DNA of 64,000 nucleotides from Marinilactibacillus piezotolerans (GCF_900169305.1 NZ_FWDP01000004.1:496001-560000); one strand, 5' to 3'; positions 35,969 to 45,516 are shown, counted from the first letter of the stretch. A program made the numbers and translations. Notes: generated by a model not told the origin, from the letters alone.

Positions 35969-38155
35969 TTATTCTTCACTTTCCGTCGTTTCATTATCTT
36001 GAGACTCATTATTACTTGCAGATTCTTCGTCTTGTTCCTCTTGAAGTTCTTCTACAGTTTCTGTATCAGAAGCTGTTTCCTCTTCGTATTCTCCTACTTT
36101 GAAATAAGCATCCATCATTCTTCGTGCAGCAACTAGATTTTCTCTAGCGCTAGATGTAACAGGATTATATGGAATGACAACTGCAATTGCAATTTCCGGA
36201 TCGTCATAAGGAGCATATCCAACATAAGTTAAATTTAAAACTTCTCCAGGAAAAAGACTTTTCGTTTCCGGATTATATTTTTGCGTCTGTGCTGTACCGG
36301 TTTTTCCTGCCGACTCATATGGAGCTCCAGCGAATGCAGAACGGGCACTCCCCTGGTCTCCGTGAACGGCTTGGTAAAATCCTTCCTGCACACGTTCCAT
36401 TGCTTCCTCTTCTACCGGAACTGTATTCATGACTTTAGGTTCGATATCTGTTAATAAGGCTCCTACATCGCCAGTCTCCGAATCTGTCCCTCTAATTTCA
36501 GAAACCAGTCTAGGCGCAATTCTAGTTCCGTCGTTAGCAATTGTGGAAACATACTGGGCAAGTTGTAAAGGTGTATACAAGTCAAACTGCCCGAAAGCTT
36601 CAAACAGATTATTACCGGCATTAGGAGGCGGATTTAAAAGACCTGTTGATTCGTTTGGCAAATCTATCCCTGTACTCGTTCCTAAACCGAACATAGCATA
36701 ATATCTTCGTTGTTTTTCAATCAGTGCATCCGCATCAATCGGCAAGGTCATATTTTCACTATAATCCCAGACGCCGCCCATGCGCATAGCCAAGCGTGCC
36801 ATATAAACGTTGGAAGAACGTTCCAACGCAGTAATGTCGTTAATTGGAACAGACCCGCTGCGGTTAAATACAGATGAAATATTTTTAGAGCCTCTTATCT
36901 TTAAAGGCTGATCTATAATAGTGTTGTTGCTGGAATCCAAGACACCATCCATATAGGCCGATAAAATAGTTGCTCCTTTAACAGAAGATCCCATCTGGAA
37001 GTTTTTCGAGAAGGTACCAAGTGCGTCATCCACGATTTCTCCGTCTTCGTTAACACTTTTACCGGCCATGGCTAGAATATCTCCAGTCTGAGGATCCATT
37101 GCAACCAGGTAGACGCCGTCACTGAGGCCTTGTCTTTTTTCCAAGGCATCTATAGCGATTTGTTCAACTGTTTCTTGATATTCAATTTCCGGACTCAAGA
37201 TCAGATTACTGCCTTTACTGCCAGAAAACTTTTCGATTTGCTGAATGACTTCACCATTTCCATCTGTAACAGTTTCAATGATAGATTCGGATCCTTTTAA
37301 GACTGTTTCATATTCTTGTTCTAGATAACTTCTTCCAACTCGGTCATTGCGGGAGTATCCCATAGCCAAGTATCGACTTAATTTTTCACTTGGTATCCCT
37401 TGTTCTTGAGAGGTTACACTCCCTAAAATACTTCTCAGCATATTCTCTTGAGGATAAACGCGCACCCAGTCCGTTCCGGTTCCAATACCGGGAAGAGAAG
37501 CAAGATTTTCACTGACACGAGCGATCTCTTCTTGGGAAACTTCCTCATTCTTGATATTGATTGTACTCAATGCATAAGAAGCATTCATTTCTTTAAAAAT
37601 AGCCGTGGCAATCTTTTCTTTTTCTGAAAACTCAGAGATATCTGATTCGGTTACTTTATCCAGCATCGCTTGATAAGACTCTGAACCAGACAATTTCTTT
37701 TCATCAGCAGTCAATCGATCTCTGATTTCGTCCATGTGACTGGCTATAAAGAAATCCTGCATATCTCTTTCAGTGATGTCTGTATCAGAAGCATTATCGA
37801 ATGGAGAGGCATGCGGCATTGAAATATACTCTGCCAGATCTAATGCAACATTGGTCATATCTGACGAAGACGTACTTTTCCCTCGGGTATAAGTGATGGT
37901 ATTTCTTGCTTCATTACCCACTAATTTTGTTAAGTTTGCGTCAAAAATTTCTCCTCGCGGAACACTTCCTGTAATCGTCGTTTGATCCGTACGATCAACT
38001 TCTGCTCTGAATTCATCTGCTTTAACGATCTGCAGATAGCCCAAACGAAGAATCAGAGCTGAAAAAAGGACAAATACGATAAAGAACATCAGATTCAGTC
38101 TATAAGGTATATGTGATTTTTTCTTGTCATTATTTTTTTTGATTGGTTTTTTCAA
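35969..38155 (-). CDS. Class B penicillin-binding protein (PBP2-type transpeptidase)
   Basis: 728 residues from a TTG at 38155, seven bases after GGAGGG; the longer reading would place the start inside the ribosome site. One N-terminal membrane anchor (LNLMFFIVFVLFSALILRLG), a dimerisation domain, then the transpeptidase with SxxK (MGSSVKGA), SxN (RSSNVY) and KTG (AGKTGTAQT). A Glu/Asp-rich tail ends the protein. It cross-links peptidoglycan in elongation (PBP2 type) as judged by PRGEIFDANLTKLVGN and its place between sodA and rpmG, usual for Bacilli; a septal role is less likely. Confidence 0.93.
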   Translation of the reverse strand: MKKPIKKNNDKKKSHIPYRLNLMFFIVFVLFSALILRLGYLQIVKADEFRAEVDRTDQTTITGSVPRGEIFDANLTKLVGNEARNTITYTRGKSTSSSDMTNVALDLAEYISMPHASPFDNASDTDITERDMQDFFIASHMDEIRDRLTADEKKLSGSESYQAMLDKVTESDISEFSEKEKIATAIFKEMNASYALSTINIKNEEVSQEEIARVSENLASLPGIGTGTDWVRVYPQENMLRSILGSVTSQEQGIPSEKLSRYLAMGYSRNDRVGRSYLEQEYETVLKGSESIIETVTDGNGEVIQQIEKFSGSKGSNLILSPEIEYQETVEQIAIDALEKRQGLSDGVYLVAMDPQTGDILAMAGKSVNEDGEIVDDALGTFSKNFQMGSSVKGATILSAYMDGVLDSSNNTIIDQPLKIRGSKNISSVFNRSGSVPINDITALERSSNVYMARLAMRMGGVWDYSENMTLPIDADALIEKQRRYYAMFGLGTSTGIDLPNESTGLLNPPPNAGNNLFEAFGQFDLYTPLQLAQYVSTIANDGTRIAPRLVSEIRGTDSETGDVGALLTDIEPKVMNTVPVEEEAMERVQEGFYQAVHGDQGSARSAFAGAPYESAGKTGTAQTQKYNPETKSLFPGEVLNLTYVGYAPYDDPEIAIAVVIPYNPVTSSARENLVAARRMMDAYFKVGEYEEETASDTETVEELQEEQDEESASNNESQDNETTESEE

Positions 38156-38347
38156 ACAATTTCCCTCCACCAATTTTATAAAAGACTGTATTTAATATTT
38201 AAACTTATTACAAATTGAACTAATCTAGTCTTTTCATAAATACACTTAGACAAGTTTACCAAATAGATGGCTTGATTTCTACACGATAATTAGTAAATTT
38301 TTATGAAATTTCTTTTAAATATAAATAATTATAAAAAAAGCAATATG

Positions 38348-38382
38348 TAAAAAGCCGGACCACATTAACTGTCCGGCTTAGA
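38348..38382 (-). terminator. Terminator of sodA
   Basis: Perfect nine-base stem AAGCCGGAC/GTCCGGCTT, ten-base loop, then TTTTT on the minus strand, 15 bases after the stop. Confidence 0.9.
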
Positions 38383-38394
38383 ATATAAAATCAA

Positions 38395-39003
38395 TTATTT
38401 AGCTGCTTCGTAACGTTTCACAACTTCATCCCAGTTTACAACATTCCAGAAAGCAGAAATGTAATCAGGACGTTTGTTTTGGTAGTTAAGGTAATAAGCG
38501 TGTTCCCAGACATCAAGTCCTAGAATTGGTGTTTTGCCTAAAGATAAAGGGGAATCCTGGTTCAAAGTATCGATCACTTCCAATTGCCCATCAGAAACCA
38601 CTAACCAAGCCCAGCCAGAACCAAAACGTCCAGCACCAGTTGCGCTGAATTTTTCTTTAAAGTCTTCAAAACTGCCGAATGATTCGCTGATTGCGTCAGC
38701 TAGAGATCCTGAAGGTTGTCCGCCGCCATTTGGCGATAAGACTTCCCAGAATAAACTGTGGTTAGCATGTCCTCCGCCATTGTTTTGGACAGCTGTTTTG
38801 ATATCTTCAGGTACTGAATCTAATTTCTGCATTAACTCTTCAATGCTTAACTCAGCTAGCTCCGGATGATTTTCCAATGCCGCATTTACTTTAGTCACAT
38901 AAGCCGCATGGTGCTTATCGTGGTGAATGCGCATCGTCTCCTCATCGATGTGTGGTGTCAACGCATCATATGCGTATGGTAGTTCAGGTAAAGTGTATGC
39001 CAT
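38395..39003 (-). CDS. sodA: Superoxide dismutase, manganese type
   Basis: 202 residues from the second ATG (39003), which is correctly spaced from AGGAGG; the ATG at 39012 is one base from it. Converts superoxide to oxygen and hydrogen peroxide. Metal ligands are His 27 in [12 protein letters not shown], His in [14 protein letters not shown], and Asp/His in [18 protein letters not shown]. The NQDSPL sequence, with Gln before Asp, and the GGG motif point to manganese rather than iron. Monocistronic, with promoter and terminator visible. Confidence 0.96.
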   Translation of the reverse strand: MAYTLPELPYAYDALTPHIDEETMRIHHDKHHAAYVTKVNAALENHPELAELSIEELMQKLDSVPEDIKTAVQNNGGGHANHSLFWEVLSPNGGGQPSGSLADAISESFGSFEDFKEKFSATGAGRFGSGWAWLVVSDGQLEVIDTLNQDSPLSLGKTPILGLDVWEHAYYLNYQNKRPDYISAFWNVVNWDEVVKRYEAAK

Positions 39004-39045
39004 AATAAACATTCCTCCTGTTATATTTTGTCTCTTGCTTCTTTC

Positions 39046-39073
39046 ATTCTAACATTGAATACCCTTTTCTCAA
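39046..39073 (-). promoter_or_regulatory. Promoter of sodA
   Basis: TTGAGA, 16-base spacer, TAGAAT on the minus strand, 43 bases upstream of the ATG. Confidence 0.6.
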
Positions 39074-39178
39074 AGCATAATCGAGAAATAAATTCAATTT
39101 TTAGACACAGACAGCTTACGATTAATAAGCTTTTTTCCAAATGCACAATCAATTTTCAAACAATCGTTGTTTTTTAAG

Positions 39179-39191
39179 TACCGTAACGGTA
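39179..39191. promoter_or_regulatory. Small palindrome upstream of the DUF1189 gene
   Basis: TACCGTAACGGTA, perfect around a central base, 62 bases before the DUF1189 start. Possible operator of an unknown regulator. Confidence 0.35.
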
Positions 39192-39252
39192 GAATAAGAA
39201 AGTCGGACGAACTGTATACCGAAATTAGTTGTTTTAATAAAGGAAGATTATC

Positions 39253-40026
39253 TTGAAACATTACTTAACCTTGGCTTTGGCGCGACCTAAGGAACTTTAC
39301 AAGGCAAGAACTATAAAGAAGGGGCAGATAACGTTAGTTTTGGCATTGTTAGTGTTGGTTATTACACTGGCCAACCTTTTACGCCTCTTGCCGATCATCC
39401 ACTCTATTCAATCGGACGGACAGGAAATCGCAAATGAACTTCCAGCCTTCACAGTAACAGAAGATACATTGACGTCAGAAGAATCTGAGTCTTATATTCA
39501 CCAGACAGACAGTTTTCTTTTGTTTTTTGATCCGAATGATCAATTTCAAAAAGAAGAAATTGACTCTAATATTGAGAGACTCCAAGTTCCTATCGGGATC
39601 GGATTATTGAAAAACACATTGTACTTTAATGTTGCCGGTGTAGAGATGGACTATTATTATGAACAAATGCAAGACTTTGATCAGTCTACCGTTAAGGAAA
39701 TATTCAATACCGCTGGCAATGCTTCATTGCTCACTTACTTATTTGGGTTCTTATTTGCTTATATAGGAATAGGCCTAATGGAATTAATGGATCTTTTAAT
39801 TATCCTATTATTCGCCAATCTGTTTTCCAGAGCATTGAGATCGGGTCTTTCTTTTAAGGAAAATATAAAACTAGCGGTACTCGCTTCCTTGTTACCCACT
39901 CTTGTACTAGAAGCCACGTCACTGTTTGGAGTTGTTCCGCCGTATTATTTCGAACTGAAGATCATCCTTTCATTATTTTTGTTTTACTTGACGATCAAAG
40001 AAATGAAAAAGAAACAAGTTTCTTAA
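39253..40026 (+). CDS. DUF1189 family membrane protein
   Basis: 257 residues from a TTG with AAAGGAAG upstream. One N-terminal helix (ITLVLALLVLVITLANLLRL), an extracytoplasmic domain of about 100 residues (EIANELPAFTVTEDTLTSEE), then three to four helices near the C-terminus. It matches the DUF1189 layout of B. subtilis YqgB, whose gene also lies beside sodA. Function unknown. One of few plus-strand genes; it converges on cshB with a shared terminator. Confidence 0.8.
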   Translation: MKHYLTLALARPKELYKARTIKKGQITLVLALLVLVITLANLLRLLPIIHSIQSDGQEIANELPAFTVTEDTLTSEESESYIHQTDSFLLFFDPNDQFQKEEIDSNIERLQVPIGIGLLKNTLYFNVAGVEMDYYYEQMQDFDQSTVKEIFNTAGNASLLTYLFGFLFAYIGIGLMELMDLLIILLFANLFSRALRSGLSFKENIKLAVLASLLPTLVLEATSLFGVVPPYYFELKIILSLFLFYLTIKEMKKKQVS

Positions 40027-40028
40027 TT

Positions 40029-40069
40029 AAAAAGAGGCTGTCTCTGCAATTGCAGGACAGCCTCTTTTT
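40029..40069. terminator. Bidirectional terminator between DUF1189 gene and cshB
   Basis: Perfect 14-bp stem AAAAAGAGGCTGTC/GACAGCCTCTTTTT, T-run on both strands, placed between converging stops. Confidence 0.9.
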
Positions 40070-40072
40070 AAA

Positions 40073-41392
40073 TTACTTGCTGTTTTTATTAGCTTTTCTT
40101 GCTCGTCTTTTCTTTTCATCTTTTCTGCGTTCAATTTTACGCTTATAGCCTGGTTTGATATTTTTCTTCGCTTTTTTGCGCATTCCGTGGATTTCAGCAT
40201 CAAACGATTCTTTTGTATTCTGGCTCTTTCGCTGTTCTCTTCGATTTCTATCATGAGTATCTATGACTTCATCCGATTTGATTTCTTTTGGCTGGAAAGT
40301 AATGCCCATTTTCTCGATAGTTTCAATTTCTTTCTCTTCTCCTGGAGAATACAGTGTCACGGCAATGCCTTCCATTCCGTTTCTGCCCGTTCGGCCGACA
40401 CGGTGAACAAAAAAGTCCAAGTCATGTGGAATCTCCGCGTTAATAACATGCGAAACGCCTTTTATATCAATTCCTCTGGAAGCCAAGTCAGAAGCGACAA
40501 CGTACTGATAATCAAGGTTCTGGATCTGACGCATCACTCTTCTTCGCTCTCTTGAAGAAATACCGCCATGTACAACAGCAACATCTAATCCCTTATCTCT
40601 TAAACCTCTAGCGATCTCATCAACTTTATCTTTAGTATTTGCGAACACTAATGCCAAATAAGGTTGTCCAATTGTCAATAATTGATAAATTGTATCAACT
40701 CGCTTTTTCCCTTTAGTAGAAATCAGCCAGTTTTCAACGGTATCAGAAATGACTTGCTGGTTCTCAATTTTGATTTGAATCGGACTTTTCATATATTTTT
40801 TCAAGAACGGTTGAAGTTTCTGCGGAATCGTTGCTGAAAAGACCAGCATTTGACCATCGTTCGGCAATCTGGCAGCAATCTGATCAACTTCTTCCAGGAA
40901 TCCCATATCTAAAGTCATATCTGCTTCATCAACGACCATATATTTAGCAGTATGGCTCAAAAGAGCATTCTGATTGATCAGATCATGCAGTCTGCCAGGA
41001 GTCCCTATTGCAACATGCGGTTGTTTCTGTGTCAGTTTATCGACCTGTCTCTGCTTATCCGTTCCGCCGATGAATTGCTGAACGAGTATCTCTTCTGGTG
41101 AATGTTCTGCTAATTGGCTGGCAGCTTGATATAATTGTTCTGCCAGTTCTCTGCTGGGTGCCGTTACGACCAATTGGACTTGCTGCATAGAAGGATCAAT
41201 TTGGTTGAATAGCGGCAGCAGAAAAGCATGAGTTTTACCGGAACCGGTTTGAGATTGACCAATAATGTCTCTGCCTTTTTTTACTTCAGGGATAACTTTT
41301 TTCTGAATTTCTGTCGGTTCATTAAATCCGATTTCAGTAATAGCTTTAATTAAATAAGATTTTAAATGGTATTGTTCAAATGGATGTGTCAT
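40073..41392 (-). CDS. cshB: DEAD-box RNA helicase
   Basis: 439 residues from the ATG at 41392; upstream in-frame codons lack a ribosome site and family likeness. Motifs in order: FNEPTEIQKKVIP (Q), GQSQTGSGKTHAF (I), TAPSRELAEQ (Ia), GTPGRLHDL (Ib), VVDEADMTLDMG (II), VFSATIP (III), VASDLASRGIDIKGV (V), HRVGRTGRNG (VI). The last 60 residues are a basic RNA-binding tail (KKNIKPGYKRKIERRKDEKK). It unwinds structured RNA in ribosome assembly, mRNA decay or cold growth. Size and proximity to sodA match CshB (YqfR) of B. subtilis rather than CshA. Confidence 0.92.
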   Translation of the reverse strand: MTHPFEQYHLKSYLIKAITEIGFNEPTEIQKKVIPEVKKGRDIIGQSQTGSGKTHAFLLPLFNQIDPSMQQVQLVVTAPSRELAEQLYQAASQLAEHSPEEILVQQFIGGTDKQRQVDKLTQKQPHVAIGTPGRLHDLINQNALLSHTAKYMVVDEADMTLDMGFLEEVDQIAARLPNDGQMLVFSATIPQKLQPFLKKYMKSPIQIKIENQQVISDTVENWLISTKGKKRVDTIYQLLTIGQPYLALVFANTKDKVDEIARGLRDKGLDVAVVHGGISSRERRRVMRQIQNLDYQYVVASDLASRGIDIKGVSHVINAEIPHDLDFFVHRVGRTGRNGMEGIAVTLYSPGEEKEIETIEKMGITFQPKEIKSDEVIDTHDRNRREQRKSQNTKESFDAEIHGMRKKAKKNIKPGYKRKIERRKDEKKRRARKANKNSK

Positions 41393-41560
41393 GTACTCGC
41401 CTCTTTCTTTTCTCATTGTATTGTACCAAAGGTTGACATTACATTCTATATTTATGCTATCTTTCTCATTAATCTGCCGTTGACTGTTAGACACATTATT
41501 CAATAAAACCTTTTAAATTTAAAGATTTTCTCCCCTCTCGCGGGCATTAAACAGGACTGA

Positions 41561-41589
41561 TTGACTGAATTCTATATGAACAGCATAAC
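41561..41589 (+). promoter_or_regulatory. Possible zwf promoter
   Basis: TTGACT, 17-base spacer, CATAAC, 88 bases upstream of the zwf ATG. The -10 is weak. Confidence 0.35.
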
Positions 41590-41677
41590 AATTCAGTTGC
41601 TTGTAAGGCTAACAAAAAGTAAAATAGGTATTACCAATCTTTATACAGTATATGTGTAAATAGAAAAGAGGGAATAT

Positions 41678-43144
41678 ATGTCTCAAGCTAACAAAGCGCT
41701 TTTCATCATTTTTGGAGGTACAGGAGATCTTGCCAAGCGCAAGTTATACCCATCCATTTATCGATTATATAAAAAAGGCTATATAGAAGAAAACTTCGCC
41801 GTTATCGGCACAGCTAGACGTGAATGGTCAGATGAACATTACCAGGAAGTTGTTCAAGATTCGATCAAAGGAATTGCAGAATCAGAAGAACACGCTGAGC
41901 AGTTTTCTCGTCACTTTCACTATCAGTCCCATAATGTTAAGGACACAGAACACTACGATACTCTAAAAAACTTGGCTGACTCATTAGACGATCAGTTTGA
42001 CATCGGCGGGAATAGAATATTCTACTTGTCCATGTCTCCTACTTTCTTTGGTACGATCACTAAACATTTAAGAAGTCAGAAATTAGTTACGGATTCCGGG
42101 TTTAACAGAGTCATTATCGAGAAGCCGTTTGGAACGGATTATGAAAGTTCTAAAGCGCTGAACGATGAAATTCTGGAAGCATTCGAGTCAGATCAGCTTT
42201 ACAGAATTGATCATTATCTAGGAAAAGAAATGGTCCAAAATATATTAACCTTCCGTTTTGCTAATCCAATGATCGAGTCAATCTGGAATAATCAGTTTAT
42301 TTCTAATATTCAGATCACACTCAGTGAAGAACTGGGTGTTGAAGAACGCGCAGAGTACTATGATAAAAGCGGTGCCCTTAGAGATATGATTCAAAATCAT
42401 GTTATGCAGATTGTCAGTTTGCTGACGATGGATGCGCCCGCTTCTTTAAACACAGATGAAGTCAGAAAACAGAAGATGAAAGTCATGTCTGCTTTAAAAG
42501 TCTTATCCCCTGAAGAAGCTGAGCAATCATTTGTCCGCGGACAGTATACACGTTCAGCAGACGGAAAAGTTGCCGGATACCGGGAAGAAGAAAAAGTCGC
42601 TGATGATTCTAAGACAGAAACATATGTTGCTGGAAAACTAGACATAGAAAACGATCGCTGGTCTGGTGTTCCTGTTTACGTTAGAACAGGCAAAAAGTTG
42701 ACGAAAAAAGAAGCTCAAATCAATATCGTTTTTAAAAAACCAGACAACCCGCTCTATCAAGCAGAAAATACAGCTGCAAATGTGGTTACAATGTATCTGG
42801 GACCAAGAGAAGGCATCACTCTTGAATTAAATGAAAAGAAAATCGGTCCTGGTATGAACATCGAAAAAATGCAGCTGGACCATTTAAGAACTGAAGGTAC
42901 TATTCAAGAAAGTCCTGAAGCTTATGAGAAACTGATTCTTGATTGCTTGAGTGGCGATCGAACGCATTTCGCGCATTGGGAAGAAGTTGCGGCTTCGTGG
43001 AAATATGTTGATGCGATCAGAACAGCTTGGAATCAGTCTTCTTCAGAACCAGCTTTCTACCCAGCCGGCACTATCGGACCTAAAGAAGCTGACGAGCTGC
43101 TGAATAAAGATGGCAACGAATGGATATGGAATCCTGACAAATAA
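41678..43144 (+). CDS. zwf: Glucose-6-phosphate 1-dehydrogenase
   Basis: 488 residues. Oxidises glucose 6-phosphate to 6-phosphogluconolactone with NADP, opening the pentose phosphate route. N-terminal Rossmann loop FGGTGDLAKRKLYPSIYRLY, the coenzyme-site EKPFGTDYESS, and the active-site signature RIDHYLGKEMVQNIL with the catalytic His. AGAGGGAA precedes the ATG. Monocistronic with a strong terminator. Glucose 6-phosphate would come from glucokinase and pgmB. Confidence 0.97.
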   Translation: MSQANKALFIIFGGTGDLAKRKLYPSIYRLYKKGYIEENFAVIGTARREWSDEHYQEVVQDSIKGIAESEEHAEQFSRHFHYQSHNVKDTEHYDTLKNLADSLDDQFDIGGNRIFYLSMSPTFFGTITKHLRSQKLVTDSGFNRVIIEKPFGTDYESSKALNDEILEAFESDQLYRIDHYLGKEMVQNILTFRFANPMIESIWNNQFISNIQITLSEELGVEERAEYYDKSGALRDMIQNHVMQIVSLLTMDAPASLNTDEVRKQKMKVMSALKVLSPEEAEQSFVRGQYTRSADGKVAGYREEEKVADDSKTETYVAGKLDIENDRWSGVPVYVRTGKKLTKKEAQINIVFKKPDNPLYQAENTAANVVTMYLGPREGITLELNEKKIGPGMNIEKMQLDHLRTEGTIQESPEAYEKLILDCLSGDRTHFAHWEEVAASWKYVDAIRTAWNQSSSEPAFYPAGTIGPKEADELLNKDGNEWIWNPDK

Positions 43145-43159
43145 GAGAGAGTTAAATAG

Positions 43160-43209
43160 CCCTAAGCTTGAACTGCTTAAAAGAGCAGTTGCAGCTTAGG
43201 GCTGTTTTA
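43160..43209. terminator. Terminator of zwf, shared with the SDR gene
   Basis: Arms CCCTAAGCT/AGCTTAGGG with an inner ACTGCT/AGCAGT stem, then GCTGTTTT on the plus strand. Confidence 0.85.
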
Positions 43210-43211
43210 TC

Positions 43212-44288
43212 TTATTTTACAAATTTTTTTAGTACCAAATGTGTCGCAATACCAGCTCCAGCTATTAATAATGAAGTCATTACCGGATTCTTTGTTGCTT
43301 TTACATAAGTGCTGGATTTTCTATGCCAGCCTTCATTCGTCCCTGTTGTATTCATTCCTTCACCAGGACTGTGCAAAGCGCTTTTCCCTTTTTGATCTGC
43401 TGATTTGCCCAAATGCTGAGTTGGATAAAGGTACCATTCTTCAATAATGTCCGTCAGTCTCGGGAATATGTCCCCTAATACCTTCAGAAGCTTCGCTTGC
43501 CCACCTGTATACATATCTCTCTTTGGATGTGCTGCTGAATATAAAATGGCTTCAGCAACCACTTTCGGAGGATAAACCATAGACCGATGACCTGATTTTT
43601 TATCCATATAGCTTTCTGCATGTTCGTTGTAAGGTGTATCAATACGACCAGGATGAATCAATGTCACAGAAACAGGCATATGATTCTTTTCAAGTTCTGT
43701 TCTCAAGCTTTCTGTCCAACCATGGACCGCAAACTTCGCTGATGCATAAGTGGATTGAATAGGTGTTCCTCTATCTCCAAGCAAGCTGCCTACATTGATT
43801 AAAGCGCCAGGTTCGTTCCGCTCGTTATAATGTTTAACCGCTGCCCTAGATCCATAAACTACACTCCAATAAACCGTTTCAAACATTTTTCTCATATCTT
43901 CAGTCGAAACAGTCATTGCTTCTCCGAAAATCGATACACCGGCAATGTTTGCCCAAGTATCGAATCGGCCATATTCTCTAATTGCTGTCTCTGCGATTCG
44001 ATCAATATCTTCTTCTTTTCCAACATCTGCTGTAACATATACTGCTTCGTGACCTTTTGCCTTCAGCTCTTCTACTAGTTCTTTTAAAGCCGATTCATTT
44101 CTGGCTGCTGCGACGACTTTTGCCCCTTTTTCGGCTGCCATTCTAGCGGTTGCAAGTCCAATTCCGCTTGAAGCACCCGTAATAACAATAACTTGGTCCT
44201 CTAAATTCTTCAGTTTCAATTTCTTCATACTTGCCGGCTTCTGTCTATCCAGTTTTTCCATTTTTTCCATTTTTTCCATTTTTTCCAT
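43212..44288 (-). CDS. Short-chain dehydrogenase/reductase with membrane tail
   Basis: 358 residues if read from the first ATG. The SDR core starts near residue 30: VIVITGASSGIGLATARMAA (cofactor loop TGxxxGxG), NIAGVSIFGEA, the Ser in LINVGSLLGD and the catalytic YASAKFAVHG (Tyr-xxx-Lys). A C-terminal extension of about 100 residues ends in a hydrophobic helix (VMTSLLIAGAGIATHLVL) that may anchor it to the membrane. Substrate unknown. The gene begins with four perfect copies of a 9-bp word (ATGGAAAAA), each a potential start codon; AAGGAG lies just upstream of the first. Array A4 fills the space upstream. Confidence 0.88.
   Translation of the reverse strand: MEKMEKMEKMEKLDRQKPASMKKLKLKNLEDQVIVITGASSGIGLATARMAAEKGAKVVAAARNESALKELVEELKAKGHEAVYVTADVGKEEDIDRIAETAIREYGRFDTWANIAGVSIFGEAMTVSTEDMRKMFETVYWSVVYGSRAAVKHYNERNEPGALINVGSLLGDRGTPIQSTYASAKFAVHGWTESLRTELEKNHMPVSVTLIHPGRIDTPYNEHAESYMDKKSGHRSMVYPPKVVAEAILYSAAHPKRDMYTGGQAKLLKVLGDIFPRLTDIIEEWYLYPTQHLGKSADQKGKSALHSPGEGMNTTGTNEGWHRKSSTYVKATKNPVMTSLLIAGAGIATHLVLKKFVK
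44253..44288 (-). repeat. Four tandem copies of ATGGAAAAA at the SDR start
   Basis: 36 bases, four exact 9-bp units encoding (Met-Glu-Lys)4. Length changes by slippage would stay in frame and shift the usable ATG relative to the ribosome site. Confidence 0.9.
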
Positions 44289-44412
44289 ACTGATCTTCTC
44301 CTTTGTAAGGGATTCAATTCCATGTACGTACTCCTTATTTTAGGAAGAACAGCACATATCGCAAGAATAACGCTCATAATAAACTTGTAAAGGCAAGATA
44401 GTATAAGGATTT

Positions 44413-44932
44413 CACTGAATTGAGTGCTGATTCTGAAAGTTAAATAGTAGCATATCAAATAAAGCGCTGAATCGATTGGATATTCTGCACGTTAATTGTT
44501 TAAACTTAAATTAAGTCACTGAATAACGACCTGATTCGACATGATATTTGTTGCAAGTAGAAATAAGATGCTAAATTGAGTGAGTATTCTGCACGTTAAT
44601 TGTTTAATCGTTAAATAAGTCACTGAATAGGGACCGAATTCGGCATGATAAATGTAAAAGGTTGAAATAAGACGCTGAATTAAGTGATTATTCTAAACGT
44701 TAATTGCTTAAACATAATTTAAGTCACTGAATAACGACCTGATTCGGCATGATAAATGAAAAAGGTTGAAATAAGACACTGAATTAAGTACTCATTCAGC
44801 ACGTTAACTTTCTAAACTGAAATTAAGACACTGAATTGATAGATAACCTCACAAGTTAAGTGCTAAAGCTAAAAATATAGTGCTGAATGAAGCGCTAAGT
44901 AATAAAAATTAATTAACGATGCACTGATTCGA
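44413..44932. repeat. 52-bp tandem array A4 (10 units, 104-bp higher-order pattern)
   Basis: Units begin at 44413, 44465, 44517, 44569, 44621, 44673, 44725, 44777, 44829 and 44881, every step exactly 52. Each opens with CACTGAAT, CGCTGAAT or a near copy; most carry ATTC about ten bases on (CTGAAT/ATTCAG in the eighth). Units 3, 5 and 7 share ACGACCTGATTCGGCATGAT, while units 2, 4, 6 and 8 share ATTCTGCACGTTAATTG, so the array is a two-unit (104-bp) repeat in its middle. A/T-rich like the surrounding core genes. It fills most of the 763-base gap between the SDR gene and argR; 44289-44412 upstream holds nothing I can identify. Confidence 0.9.
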
Positions 44933-44949
44933 CTAAAAGCGATATATAT

Positions 44950-44992
44950 AAAACCGAGTAGACTTCTATGAAAGTACAAGCCTGCTCGGTTT
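44950..44992 (-). terminator. Terminator of argR
   Basis: Arms AAACCGAG/CTCGGTTT with an inner AG/CT extension and a T-run on the minus strand, about 60 bases after the argR stop. Confidence 0.65.
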
Positions 44993-45051
44993 ATCTATTT
45001 ATTTGACTGGTTCTACACCTTTTCCTCAGCCGCATCGTCGTTAACAGATCA

Positions 45052-45516
45052 TTAAGTTAAAGGAGTATTCATTCGCTTGAATAAGTAATTATACATTTTT
45101 TCCGCGCTTTCTTCATCGTGAGAAATAATCATGATTGTATCGTTTCCAGCAACGGTTCCAACGACTTCCTGAAATGAAATATCATCGAGAAGTGCCCCTA
45201 CGACGTGTGCATTTCCGGGAATCGTTTTAATGACATTCATAAACTGTACCCTTGTCAGTTTCGTTACGACTTCTTTTAGTGTAGAAGTCAGTTTATCTTC
45301 AATGGTCAGTTGATTGTTCTGATAAATCGTATATTTCGTTCCGCCATTTGAGCTCGGCGTTTTTACCAGGTTCAGTTCTTTAATATCCCTGGAAATCGTG
45401 GCCTGTGTTGCCTCCACGCCTTTATCTTTCAATTTATGGAGTAGTTCGTCCTGAGTGCTGATTTCTTCGTTCAATACCATCTGCTTGATCATCATTTGTC
45501 TCTCCGACTTTTTCAT
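45052..45516 (-). CDS. argR: Arginine repressor ArgR
   Basis: 154 residues. The N-terminal winged helix (RQMMIKQMVLNEEISTQDEL, GVEATQATISRDIKELNLVK) binds ARG boxes. The C-terminal oligomer and arginine-binding domain has NVIKTIPGNAHVVGALLDD and VAGNDTIMII with the key Asp. It controls arginine synthesis and breakdown genes. It is divergent from argS and about 5.5 kb from arcA, both plausible targets, though I see no convincing ARG box in this window. Start ATG with AGGAGC. Confidence 0.95.
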   Translation of the reverse strand: MKKSERQMMIKQMVLNEEISTQDELLHKLKDKGVEATQATISRDIKELNLVKTPSSNGGTKYTIYQNNQLTIEDKLTSTLKEVVTKLTRVQFMNVIKTIPGNAHVVGALLDDISFQEVVGTVAGNDTIMIISHDEESAEKMYNYLFKRMNTPLT

